Positions 45,374 through 54,300 of a stretch of 64,000 nucleotides of DNA are shown here, one piece after another. The notes under the pieces are model-generated. The model saw only the letters and a list, made by a program, of their open reading frames with translations, ran no database searches and had not been told where the DNA came from. Numbering within the stretch: the first letter of the stretch is position 1; each line of letters opens with the position of its first letter. The stretch covers positions 1 to 64,000 of the forward strand of contig CAZAEE010000004.1 of the NCBI GenBank assembly GCA_964484325.1, read 5' to 3'. The position numbers and the translations under genes were made by a program. This DNA comes from CAYLXX01 sp964484325. Lineage in GTDB: Bacteria > Patescibacteriota > Microgenomatia > UBA1406 > GWC2-37-13.

Positions 45374-46051
45374 ATGATCACGTTTCAAAACGTCACGAAA
45401 CGATTTGGGCTTGGAAATACCGCTCTTAATGATGTGTCATTTGAAATTTCAGATAATGAATTTGTCTTTCTCGTCGGTCCTTCAGGCGCCGGTAAAACAA
45501 CGATTCTTAAGTTACTTCTTCATGAATACGCGCCCACTTCAGGTGTCATCGCTGTTGATGACTTGCACATATCAAATAAAACTTTCAAAAGTGTTGAAAA
45601 ACTCCGCCGCAAGATTGGTATGGTATTTCAGGACTTTAAAATTCTTCCCGATAAAAAAGTTTACGAGAATATTGCGCTTAGCTTGAAGGTTGTTGGCGCT
45701 AATCCAGCTCTTATTGATAAAATGATCAGTGAAACACTTGAGCTGGTTGGATTACCACATAAAAAGGACGTATTCCCGGCCCAACTGTCAGCCGGTGAGC
45801 TACAACGAGTGGCTATTGCCCGAGCCATAATTGGCGATCGAACAACTATCCTCGCCGATGAACCAACAGGCAACCTTGATCCAACTACTACCTGGGAAAT
45901 TATGAAGATTTTTAAAAAACTCGAAGGCCGGAAAACTATTATCATAGCCACTCATAACACGGATATTGTCAACAGCATGAAAAAAAGAGTTCTTGTAATG
46001 CAGGATGGTAAGTTGAAAAAAGATCTGAAAAAAGGAGGCTACGAACTATGA
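45374..46051 (+). CDS. ftsE: Cell division ATP-binding protein FtsE
   Basis: This 225-residue ABC ATPase pairs with FtsX to regulate cell-wall hydrolases at division. Walker A is GPSGAGKTT, the signature is LSAGELQRVAIARAI, Walker B is TILADEPTGNLD, and FQDFKILPDKKVYENI is typical of FtsE. TATAGT at 45362-45367 lies six bases before the ATG, predicting a leaderless mRNA. Its stop overlaps the ftsX start by four bases. Confidence 0.94.
   Translation: MITFQNVTKRFGLGNTALNDVSFEISDNEFVFLVGPSGAGKTTILKLLLHEYAPTSGVIAVDDLHISNKTFKSVEKLRRKIGMVFQDFKILPDKKVYENIALSLKVVGANPALIDKMISETLELVGLPHKKDVFPAQLSAGELQRVAIARAIIGDRTTILADEPTGNLDPTTTWEIMKIFKKLEGRKTIIIATHNTDIVNSMKKRVLVMQDGKLKKDLKKGGYEL
46031..46038 (+). 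promoter_or_regulatory. Strong Shine-Dalgarno site of ftsX
   Basis: AAAGGAGG lies nine bases before ATG 46048 inside the end of ftsE. It is the only consensus ribosome-binding site that stands out in this window. As ftsX is an internal operon gene, it shows that the ribosomes can use Shine-Dalgarno pairing although most first genes lack it. Confidence 0.8.
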
Positions 46052-46947
46052 GAGAAATTTTAACCTCAATACGGAGAACTCCTTATCAATCATTGGCGGC
46101 ATTTTTAGTGTTATTTTTTACACTACTTCTGTCGGCTATTTTATTTCTTTCAATGAATTTTTTAAATGGACTGCTTGGGTATGTAGAAACCAGACCGCAA
46201 GTGACTGTTTACTTTCAAACAAAAACTTCAGAAAGTGATATTGCAAAAATGAAAAACGATCTTCTGCAGTCAGATAAAATCGAAACCATTAAATACATTT
46301 CCAAAGACGAAGCGTTTAAAACTTATAAACAACTAAATGGCGATAACCCTTTACTTCTTGAAATGGTCTCCGCCGATATACTGCCAGCATCGCTTGAGAT
46401 TTATGCTAAAAAACCCGAGTACCTTCCCCATATAGCTGAACTTCTGAAGAAACAGCCAGGTATTGATGAGGTAGTGTTCCAAAAAGATATTTTTGAACGC
46501 TTACTTACTTTAACTAACGTTCTTCGAAAAACAGCTATGGTACTTTTTGCCTTTCTTATTCTCATGTCAATTATTGTTCTTTCAACAACTACATCATTCA
46601 AAATCGCCTTGAAAAAGGAGGAGATTGAACTTCAGCGATTGATTGGAGCCAGCAAAGGTTATATTCGGGGGCCGTTTATTGGAGAAGGAATATTTTTTGG
46701 AATTGTGGCGGCTCTGACATCGTTTATTGTAATAACGGGTGTCGTTTTTGGACTTCGTCCGTTCCTCCAATCCTATTTTAGAAGCATCCCGCATCTGGCA
46801 GTTAACTATGGTTTCGGCGAACTACCTGTCTGGCCTGTGAACATTTATCTTTTAGGATTTACACTTCTTTTCATCGCACTTTTTGGTATCGGGATTGGTA
46901 TTGCAGCTTCCTACATTGCTACTCGTAAATATTTATCGCAGTTTTAA
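46048..46947 (+). CDS. ftsX: Cell division permease FtsX
   Basis: This 299-residue protein has four membrane helices, with an extracytoplasmic domain of about 110 residues between the first and second helix and the characteristic KKEEIELQRLIGASKGYIRGPF cytoplasmic segment in the middle. FtsX transmits ATP hydrolysis by FtsE to cell-wall hydrolases outside. The next gene, after 50 bases, encodes such a hydrolase-like protein. Confidence 0.93.
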   Translation: MREILTSIRRTPYQSLAAFLVLFFTLLLSAILFLSMNFLNGLLGYVETRPQVTVYFQTKTSESDIAKMKNDLLQSDKIETIKYISKDEAFKTYKQLNGDNPLLLEMVSADILPASLEIYAKKPEYLPHIAELLKKQPGIDEVVFQKDIFERLLTLTNVLRKTAMVLFAFLILMSIIVLSTTTSFKIALKKEEIELQRLIGASKGYIRGPFIGEGIFFGIVAALTSFIVITGVVFGLRPFLQSYFRSIPHLAVNYGFGELPVWPVNIYLLGFTLLFIALFGIGIGIAASYIATRKYLSQF

Positions 46948-46997
46948 GTATCGCTTTAGTTGAAATTGAGGGTGAAAACTGCTTATAATGATAATCT

Positions 46998-48230
46998 ATG
47001 TGGAAAAAGGTCGTTTTTTTAGTGCTTCTTATTGCGATCGCCCTTCTTATCCCGTTTCTTCATGTTCACGCCCAAACTGATAACTGTACTGGTAACTTTG
47101 CGGGTAAATCTCAAGATGAGTTAAAGGCGATTATCGCCACCTGTTCTGAAAAATTAAACAGTCTGAAAGAACAAAAAAATACCCTGTCCTCCCAGATTCA
47201 ATACATGGACACCGAAATATATTTGGCGACCTTAAAAATTCAAGATACGGAACAAAAAATTATTGACACACAAAAAGAGATTGATCTTTTGACAAGCCGC
47301 ATTGGAGGATTGGATAATTCTTTAAGTTATTTATCTAAATTACTCATAAATCGTGTGGTCAATGGTTATAAAAATCAGTCGGTAACAGTATTTGATATCG
47401 TCTTAAACAGTGATAATGCTGGAGAGCTAATTAATAAGCTAAAATATTATAAGACTATTGAGCAAAATAACCAAAAAGTCCTTATTCAGGTGCAAGAGGC
47501 AAAGTTAAACGATGAACAGCAAAAACAACTCAGAGAAAAGAAAAAAGTCGAGCTTGATGATCTGACTAAATCACTTCAGGCCCAAAAATCCAGTCTTGAT
47601 TTACAAAAAAATCAGAAACAGCAATTACTGACCGAAACACAAAATGATGAAACGACCTACCAGAGACTCCTTGCTCAGGCCCAAGCACAACTGGCAGGCT
47701 TTACTCGATTTGTCAACAGTCAAGGAGGCGCGTCGTTGTTAAGCAACCAAACTATCTGTAATGATTGGGGTTGTTATTACAATCAAAGAGACAGTCAGTG
47801 GGGTAGTATGGCTATTAACAATTCAGAGTATTCTTTAGCAAGCGCTGGATGTTTAATTTCATCGATGTCGATGATTTACACCCATTATGGACACCGAAGT
47901 GTCAATCCTTCAACTATTGCTAGTAATCCTTTAAACTTTTTTTCAACAACCGCGCTGTTGAACTTCACTGTTGTTGCCGATGGAGTAAGTACAACGCGGG
48001 TAACAGCTGCAATTGATAGTGAATTAAGTCAAAGTCCACCTCGACCAGTCATTGCAGGTATAAGTTATGACGGCGGTCCGATCCCCGACCATTATGTCGT
48101 GCTTACGAGCGGTTCTTCGGGAAACTATCAGATGAACGATCCTTTCACAGAAAATGGTCATGACATCGCTTTAACAAGCCACTACACTGTTGGCAGCATT
48201 GTTGCAATCTACAAAGTGGAAGGGTTCTAA
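46998..48230 (+). CDS. Secreted coiled-coil protein with C39-like peptidase domain
   Basis: This 410-residue protein has an N-terminal signal peptide (hydrophobic residues about 5-25, VHAQTDN following), a long coiled-coil (about 35-235) like that of EnvC and PcsB, and a C-terminal papain-like domain of the C39_2 type. The candidate catalytic residues are Cys285 (SAGCLISS), His365 (DHYVVL) and Asp381 in NDPF. In related systems FtsEX activates a coiled-coil hydrolase that carries LytM or CHAP; here the enzyme domain is C39-like. It starts after ftsX, with its own TATAAT box eight bases before ATG 46998. Role in septal cell-wall cleavage is inferred. Confidence 0.82.
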   Translation: MWKKVVFLVLLIAIALLIPFLHVHAQTDNCTGNFAGKSQDELKAIIATCSEKLNSLKEQKNTLSSQIQYMDTEIYLATLKIQDTEQKIIDTQKEIDLLTSRIGGLDNSLSYLSKLLINRVVNGYKNQSVTVFDIVLNSDNAGELINKLKYYKTIEQNNQKVLIQVQEAKLNDEQQKQLREKKKVELDDLTKSLQAQKSSLDLQKNQKQQLLTETQNDETTYQRLLAQAQAQLAGFTRFVNSQGGASLLSNQTICNDWGCYYNQRDSQWGSMAINNSEYSLASAGCLISSMSMIYTHYGHRSVNPSTIASNPLNFFSTTALLNFTVVADGVSTTRVTAAIDSELSQSPPRPVIAGISYDGGPIPDHYVVLTSGSSGNYQMNDPFTENGHDIALTSHYTVGSIVAIYKVEGF

Positions 48231-48273
48231 ACTCTTTAAAGAATCGAATGCAGTAAATCCTAGAGTTTGGCTT

Positions 48274-48369
48274 ATGTTATTTCCCTTATCTTCAATATTA
48301 TTTGCACTTCTATCAATCGCTACTATAGTGGCAAAAGAGAAAATCGCTTTCAAAACAATAACTTCATAA
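48274..48369 (+). CDS. Possible 31-residue membrane peptide or remnant
   Basis: Between the peptidase and the VanZ-like gene an ATG at 48274 opens 31 codons with a hydrophobic run (LFPLSSILFALLSIATIVA) followed by a basic tail and TAA. The frame is open further upstream into the peptidase gene. No promoter or ribosome-binding site is clear. It may be a small membrane peptide or the remains of a larger protein. Confidence 0.25.
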   Translation: MLFPLSSILFALLSIATIVAKEKIAFKTITS

Positions 48370-48410
48370 CGAAAAATCCTCCTTTGAAAATAGTGTATAT
48401 TGATTATTAT

Positions 48411-48809
48411 ATGAAGAAATTTTCAACGTTTATCATTGCATGGGCACCACCTCTTGCCTGGATGATAATCATTTTTTATTTCTCAACTAGACATCGTCTC
48501 CAGGCATCAAGTATTTTCACTATTAACTTCATCGTCTTTAAATCACTTCATGTGATTGAGTACGCTATACTCTATCTTCTTTTATTTCGGTCATTTTTTC
48601 TTTCTAATAAGCGAAAAATCACTAACGATGTATTTATTTTTGCGGCAATTGTGGCGATTTTGTACGCTGCATCTGATGAGTTTCATCAAACCTTTGTACC
48701 GACACGTGAAGGTAAACCAAGAGATGTTTTTATAGATGCCATAGGTATATCAATCATGTATGGTTATTTAAAGCTTCACACTAGGCAAATTAAAAAACTC
48801 TTCAAATGA
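48411..48809 (+). CDS. VanZ-like membrane protein
   Basis: This 132-residue protein has four hydrophobic segments and the VanZ-family blocks WMIIIFYFSTRH near the start, KSLHVIEYAILYLLLFR, and SDEFHQTFVPTREGKPRDV before the last helix. VanZ-like proteins affect sensitivity to glycopeptides in some bacteria, but their general role is unclear. I placed the start at ATG 48411, nine bases after a TATATT box (48396-48401). Its stop overlaps the start of the CAP gene by four bases. Confidence 0.85.
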   Translation: MKKFSTFIIAWAPPLAWMIIIFYFSTRHRLQASSIFTINFIVFKSLHVIEYAILYLLLFRSFFLSNKRKITNDVFIFAAIVAILYAASDEFHQTFVPTREGKPRDVFIDAIGISIMYGYLKLHTRQIKKLFK

Positions 48810-49690
48810 AACGGTTTTTTTTAGCACTGCAAAGATTTTTTACCCCTCATGAGAGTAATAATTACCGTGCTCGAGCTTTACACTTGGAAACGTTGACGGT
48901 GTTTTTACTAGTGGTCTTGCTTTCTGGTTTTTTTATTGGAAAAATCCATTCAACAACAAATCCCCGAGTCTTGGGATTTGCCACCGATATCAATTCTGAA
49001 ACTTTGTTGAAATTAACCAATGAGAAACGCACCGAGAATGGACTTTCAACACTTGCAATGAATGAAAAACTGACAACAGCCGCGGCCGCCAAAGCGAAAC
49101 ATATGTTTACAAATAATTACTGGGCCCACTATGCTCCTGACGGAACAGCACCTTGGCATTTTATACTAGCTGCCGGATATCAATATAACTATGCTGGTGA
49201 AAATCTGGCAAAAAACTTCCTGTTTAGTAAAGACGTGGTAGAAGCCTGGATGAACTCACCTTCACATAAAGAAAATATTTTGAGGAAAGAATATACTGAC
49301 GTCGGTTTCGCAGTCGTTAATGGTACATTAAACGGTCAAGAAACTACCCTGGTTGTACAAATGTTTGGCACTCCCCAGGTTTCAGCAGCTGATGAAGGAG
49401 CCAGAGAACCGTCAACCCAAGTAACCGTTGTTCCTCAGGATGAACCAGTTGCAAACGATGCACCGGTTGTATTAGCTCAATCTAATAGACCAGCACTCAA
49501 TCTTCTGCCTGTTTATCTTCACCTTAACTTTATCTTGATTCCTATATTTATGCTGGCGCTTATCTGGGACTTTCATTTGGCAACCAAAATGGGTATTGTT
49601 CGTATGACGGGAAAAAATCTTGCACATCTCATATTTATGCTGTTTATGCTGATATGTTTGACTATACTTATCAAAGGAGCAATTCAATAA
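48806..49690 (+). CDS. Membrane-anchored CAP (SCP-like) domain protein
   Basis: This 294-residue protein has an N-terminal helix (about 30-48), a CAP/SCP domain at about 65-195 with LLKLTNEKRTENGL, HYAPDGTAPWHFI, AGENLAKNF and WMNSPSHKENIL, then a linker and two C-terminal helices. CAP domains occur in secreted proteins of varied function, including lipid binding and proteolysis. Translational coupling to the VanZ-like gene suggests a shared envelope role. Confidence 0.88.
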   Translation: MKRFFLALQRFFTPHESNNYRARALHLETLTVFLLVVLLSGFFIGKIHSTTNPRVLGFATDINSETLLKLTNEKRTENGLSTLAMNEKLTTAAAAKAKHMFTNNYWAHYAPDGTAPWHFILAAGYQYNYAGENLAKNFLFSKDVVEAWMNSPSHKENILRKEYTDVGFAVVNGTLNGQETTLVVQMFGTPQVSAADEGAREPSTQVTVVPQDEPVANDAPVVLAQSNRPALNLLPVYLHLNFILIPIFMLALIWDFHLATKMGIVRMTGKNLAHLIFMLFMLICLTILIKGAIQ

Positions 49691-49695
49691 AATCT

Positions 49696-49968
49696 ATGCT
49701 ATACGCAGTACAAAAAGAGTTTCGAAAACACTTTCTCGATTACCTGCTACTTGTGACTGTTGGTTTGTTTGTTGTGGCTTGTATGATGCTTTTTACTGGA
49801 GAACGGTTTATTCAGTTCGGATTTATTTTCGGATATGCCGTTTTTTATCTGTTATGGGCTTTTTTTCATCACTATTTGGACGGCTCCCTCAAGCTGAGAA
49901 ATATGCTAGAATATATCCTGATTGCATTGATTGTCTTGTTTTCATTCAAGTTATTGATTGCACCCTAA
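49696..49968 (+). CDS. Small membrane protein with three helices
   Basis: This 90-residue protein has a short basic N-terminus and three hydrophobic segments (about 15-35, 39-59 and 68-88), the second followed by FFHHYLDGSLKLRN. I do not recognise the family with certainty; it resembles small conserved membrane proteins of unknown function in Patescibacteria. It starts five bases after the CAP gene and ends four bases before the nucleotidyltransferase, so it is part of that operon. Confidence 0.6.
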   Translation: MLYAVQKEFRKHFLDYLLLVTVGLFVVACMMLFTGERFIQFGFIFGYAVFYLLWAFFHHYLDGSLKLRNMLEYILIALIVLFSFKLLIAP

Positions 49969-49972
49969 CTCT

Positions 49973-50701
49973 ATGAAAGGAATTATTCTTGCCGGCGGCC
50001 GTGCGACTCGTTTAAGACCGCTTACTAAAATTACTTCAAAGCAGCTTCTGCCTGTTTATAACAAACCGATGATCTTTTATCCATTGGAAACGCTTATTCA
50101 GGCTGGAATAAAAGAGATACTAATTATCGTATCACCAGAGTATGCCGGACATTTTCTTCATTTGCTTGGCTCAGGCAAAGACTTCGGTGTGAAGTTCACA
50201 TATGAGATTCAAGAGGAGCCAAAAGGACTTTCTGATGCGTTCATCGTTGGTGAAGACTTTATTAAAGATGACAGTGTCAGCATGATTTTAGGCGACAATA
50301 TATTTGACTATAACTTCTCAAAAGAAATCAGCAATTTTAAAGAGGGAGGCCATGTATTTGCTAAAAAAGTTTCTGATCCGCAACGATATGGAGTCATAGA
50401 GTTTGATGAAAACCACAATGTTCTGTCTATCGTTGAGAAACCCGCAGAACCAAAAAGCGATTATGCGATGGTCGGTATCTATATACTTGATAAAAGAGCT
50501 TCTGAATTTGCCAAAAAAGTCAAACCTTCTGCTCGAGACGAGATCGAAATACCCGATCTTATCAATATGTATCGTGAGCTTGGTGAACTGAAAGTAAGTA
50601 CTATCGAAGGTATCTGGGAAGATGCTGGTACCTTTGACAGTCTCCTTGCTGCAAATATTTATTGGGCCAAGAAAAACAACTCTACAGCAGTAACAAAGTA
50701 G
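49973..50701 (+). CDS. Sugar-1-phosphate nucleotidyltransferase (RmlA/RfbA-like)
   Basis: This 242-residue enzyme couples a sugar-1-phosphate to a nucleotide. The loop GGRATRLRPLTKITSKQLL, with YNKPMIFYPLETLIQAGI, is that of glucose-1-phosphate thymidylyltransferase, though the usual GGxGTR has Ala in the fourth position. The donor-binding LGDNIF and PQRYGVIEFD segments are also present. It is shorter than RmlA (about 290 residues), lacking most of the C-terminal regulatory helices. It could feed activated sugar to the glycosyltransferases at 9-31 kb. The start at 49973 fits the family's MKGIILAGG opening. Confidence 0.87.
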   Translation: MKGIILAGGRATRLRPLTKITSKQLLPVYNKPMIFYPLETLIQAGIKEILIIVSPEYAGHFLHLLGSGKDFGVKFTYEIQEEPKGLSDAFIVGEDFIKDDSVSMILGDNIFDYNFSKEISNFKEGGHVFAKKVSDPQRYGVIEFDENHNVLSIVEKPAEPKSDYAMVGIYILDKRASEFAKKVKPSARDEIEIPDLINMYRELGELKVSTIEGIWEDAGTFDSLLAANIYWAKKNNSTAVTK

Positions 50702-50763
50702 AATTCATCCTTATCACCATATACCTTTGCTTGACTGCCTGCCTTTAATGTATATTAATATAT

Positions 50764-51174
50764 ATGGACACGACTCAGCTTTTTTTAACGTTCATTTTGA
50801 TTCTATCAACTCTCTTTTTAATAGGCGTTGGTGTACAGCTTTTCTTCGCTCTGCGGGACTTTCGTAAAACACTCACTAGAGTAAATTCTATTCTTGATAC
50901 TGTTGACGCTGCCTCGCAAGAACTTGAACTTGGTATCAAAGGTGTTGTAGGATTTTTTGATGGGTTTCAATCGCTTTTAAAAACCCTCGAGATCATCAAC
51001 CTGCTTTCTCCTCTACACGATTACCTGAAGAGAAAACATGCAACCTCTCTCTCTGCCAAACACCAGATTCAACCAAAGTCTACCAATGGTATACACGCAT
51101 TAATTGACAAAATGAGGACAGCATCTCAAAAAAAACAAGAAAGATTTATCACCAAAAGCACGCCTGTTTCATAG
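50764..51174 (+). CDS. Single-pass membrane protein, DUF948-like
   Basis: This 136-residue protein has one helix at residues about 5-27 followed by a coiled-coil-like region (FRKTLTRVNSILDTVDAASQ) and a basic C-terminus. The layout is that of small DUF948-type envelope proteins, but the match is weak. TATATT (50751-50756) lies seven bases before the ATG. It precedes the rpoB promoter and no link to rpoB is implied. Confidence 0.5.
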   Translation: MDTTQLFLTFILILSTLFLIGVGVQLFFALRDFRKTLTRVNSILDTVDAASQELELGIKGVVGFFDGFQSLLKTLEIINLLSPLHDYLKRKHATSLSAKHQIQPKSTNGIHALIDKMRTASQKKQERFITKSTPVS

Positions 51175-51177
51175 CTA

Positions 51178-51206
51178 TTGACAAGGGCAGAATCGTATCG
51201 TATAAT
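51178..51206 (+). promoter_or_regulatory. Perfect sigma-70 promoter of the rpoB operon
   Basis: TTGACA (51178-51183), a 17-base spacer and TATAAT (51201-51206) are both exact consensus. Transcription would begin near 51213 and leave a leader of about 150 bases, unlike the very short leaders elsewhere. The promoter's -35 starts within four bases of the preceding stop codon. Confidence 0.85.
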
Positions 51207-51231
51207 ATTCCTCAAAGGCCTTTTTCAAAGT

Positions 51232-51257
51232 ACCCTATAATACTGTAGGGTTTTTTG
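51232..51257 (+). terminator. Terminator-like hairpin in the rpoB leader
   Basis: ACCCTATA (51232-51239) pairs with TGTAGGGT (51244-51251) over a four-base loop, including one G-T pair, and is followed by TTTTTTG from 51251 on. It has the form of an intrinsic terminator between promoter and rpoB. A second inverted repeat (CTAAAAG with CTTTTAG) lies near 51311-51337. This suggests attenuation of the operon. Confidence 0.6.
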
Positions 51258-51361
51258 TTTTAACTAGAACGTACGGTGGTTTTTTGTTGGGTGTATGAAG
51301 TATTCCTACGTGCTAAAAGCCTTTTTTTACTTTTAGTTACATCTTACAACAAACTGTATCG

Positions 51362-54300
51362 ATGAGCACATCCAAATCTACTCAACCCCCAAAACAAGTT
51401 TACCTCGGTACTGAAGAAAAATACTTAAAAAATTTAGACCTTATTGAGATACAGAAAGACTCCTGGAAAGCATTTCTTGAAAAAGACATTCATAATATTA
51501 TTGAAGAATTTTTTCCCATTGAGGATTATACCGGGAAAAAATTCTCCCTGTACTTCGAAGGTATTTATTACGGTAAATCACGTTTTCCCCTTGAGCTGTG
51601 CCTTGATAAAAAACTGACGTACGACTCACCGGTTTATGCAAAGTTAAGACTGATCAACAAAAAAACCGGTTCAGAAAAAGAACAGGATGTTTACCTTTTC
51701 AACATCCCCAACATGACTAGTCGAGGTACATTCATCATCAACGGTATTGAACGGGCTATTATCAATCAGATCGTGCGATCACCGGGTATTTATTTCACAG
51801 CTGAGATTGATCGAGCCACTGGTTTAACGTTATACAATGCTGAAGTCAGACCGTACATCGGCGCCTGGCTGGACTTCACTATTAACCGCCACGGCACAAT
51901 CGAGGTCAAAGTCAACAAAAAGCGTAAAATTTTGGCTTCAGTTTTTTTAAGACTTTTTGAAGGCGAAAATATTAACACTCTTTTAAGCTATTTCAGCGAC
52001 CTGGGGCCTGAGCTTATGGAGAAGTACATCGTTCCAACATTTAAAAAAGACAAAGCAAAAAACAAAGACGAGGCAGTACTCGAGTTTTATCGCAAGATGA
52101 AACCAGGAGAACCTCTTGTTCTAGATAACGCTTACAAAACTTTAAACACAACGTTTTTTGATCCCCGACGATATTCTCTTGCCGAAGTTGGCCGTTATAA
52201 AATCAACAAAAAACTTGGCGTCGGCTTGGAGATAAACAAGGAAAATCTCCTTTTGAAGAAAAAGGATGTTATCGAAGCGATCAAATACTTAGTCAGACTC
52301 ACCAAAGGTGACGGCAAATTTGATGACATCGATCATTTGGGTAATCGCCGCCTGCGCACAGTGGGTGAACTGATTGGTATGTATGGGATTCGAGTCGGTA
52401 TGGTTCGCGCTGAAAAAGAAGTGAAAGAACGCATGAGTTTGGTGGCAACTGATATGCACCCTACCCCGTCTCAAATAGTAAACTCTAAACCAATTATGAT
52501 GGCGATCAACTCATTTTACCGTACCAGCCAACTATCAACCATAGTTGACCAGACAAATCCGTTATCAGAACTTGATAATTTGCGAAGAATCACTGTTGGT
52601 GGCCCAGGGGGAATCGAGAAAGAACGTGCGTCATTTTCGATCCGCGACATTTCAACTTCTCAGTACGGAAGAATTGATCCGATCAGATCACCAGAAGGTC
52701 CAAACATCGGTGTTGTAACCTACATGGCTTTATATTCACGAATTAATAAATACGGATTTTTGGAGACACCTTATAAAAAGGTTATCAAAGAAAAAAATGG
52801 TTCAAAAACAACCGCCAAAATCAGTAATGAGCTGACTTATTTACAAGCAGATGATGAAGAGCAGTATTTTATCACCTCAGCCAATGTTCGATCAGATGCA
52901 AACGGGATTATCACCGATAAACATGTAGTTGCTCGCCAAGGTGGTGAGATTATCGAGATCACTCCTGATAAGTTAGACTTTATCGATATTTCACCTCGCC
53001 AGGTTGTCGGTGCTTCTGCTGCGCTGATACCTTTTATTCAAAATGATGATGCAACCCGTTCACTTATGGGTACACACATGCAATGTCAGGCGGTACCATT
53101 AGTAAAACCCCATACACCAGATCTTGGTACCGGTATGGAAGAAAAAATTGCCAGTGCCTTAGGAAGAACAATTTTTGCCCCTGAGGATGCCACGGTTGAG
53201 TATGTTGATGGTAAAAAAGTCATTTTAAAAGGCAAATCTGGACAACAATATCAATATGACTTAGAACGTTTCCTGCGTACAAATAAAGATGTTATTTTTG
53301 ATCAGAAACCACTCGTTGAGCCGAAACAGAAAGTGAAAAAAGGCGCTGTGATAGTCGATGGTCCAGCAGTCGAAAACGGTCGTCTGGCTCTTGGTCAAAA
53401 CTTAGTTATCGCCTATACTTCCTTAGACGGTCTGGGATACGAAGACGGTTTCGTCATTTCGGAACGTGTTTTGAAAGAAGATCTTTTAACGTCAATCACT
53501 TCCGAGGAGTTTATCGCTGATCTGGTTGACACAAAGCTCGGACCGGAAGAGTTAACAAACGACATTCCAAATGTACGGGAGCAAGTGCTACAAAATCTTG
53601 ATAAAGAAGGTTTGGTTATCGGAGGTACTGAAGTTAAAAGCGGCGACATACTCGTTGGAAAAGTTGCTCCCAAAGGCGAGAGAGAACTGACAGCTGAGGA
53701 ACGACTGCTCCGAGCAATTTTTGGTGAAAAAGCCAAAGATGTGAAAGACACTTCTCTTCGTATGCCATATGGTAAACGTGGAACTGTTGTGAATATTTCA
53801 ACCATTGACTCTCAAAAAGATCCGAACGAACTTGAACCAAGCGTCATGAAACGGATTATCGTTAACACCGCTCAACTTCGAAAAATCTCAGTCGGAGATA
53901 AGTTAGCCGGTCGCCACGGTAACAAGGGAGTAATTGCCAAAATATTACCTGAGTATGACATGCCGTATCTGGAAGATGGCACACCTGTTGACATCATCAT
54001 GTCACCTATCTCGATTGTTAACCGTATGAATTTGGGACAACTCTTTGAAACATTGCTTGGACTTATTGCCAGAAGAAATAACCAAAAAATTTCTGTTCCT
54101 GTCTTTGAAAAATTGAAAGAAGAGTTTATTCTTGATGAACTGCAGAAACTCGGACTACCAACTGATGGAAAAGTGACGTTGTATGATGGTAAAACAGGCC
54201 AACCATTTGAAAGAAAAGTTCTTGTAGGTATCGGTTACATCATGAAGCTCATCCACATGGTAGAAGACAAGTTTCATGCCCGTTCAGTCGGACCATACTC

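Noticed and set aside
53413..53805. Minus-strand frame of 130 codons inside rpoB
   Set aside because: It is a Ser-rich shadow of a highly conserved rpoB region.
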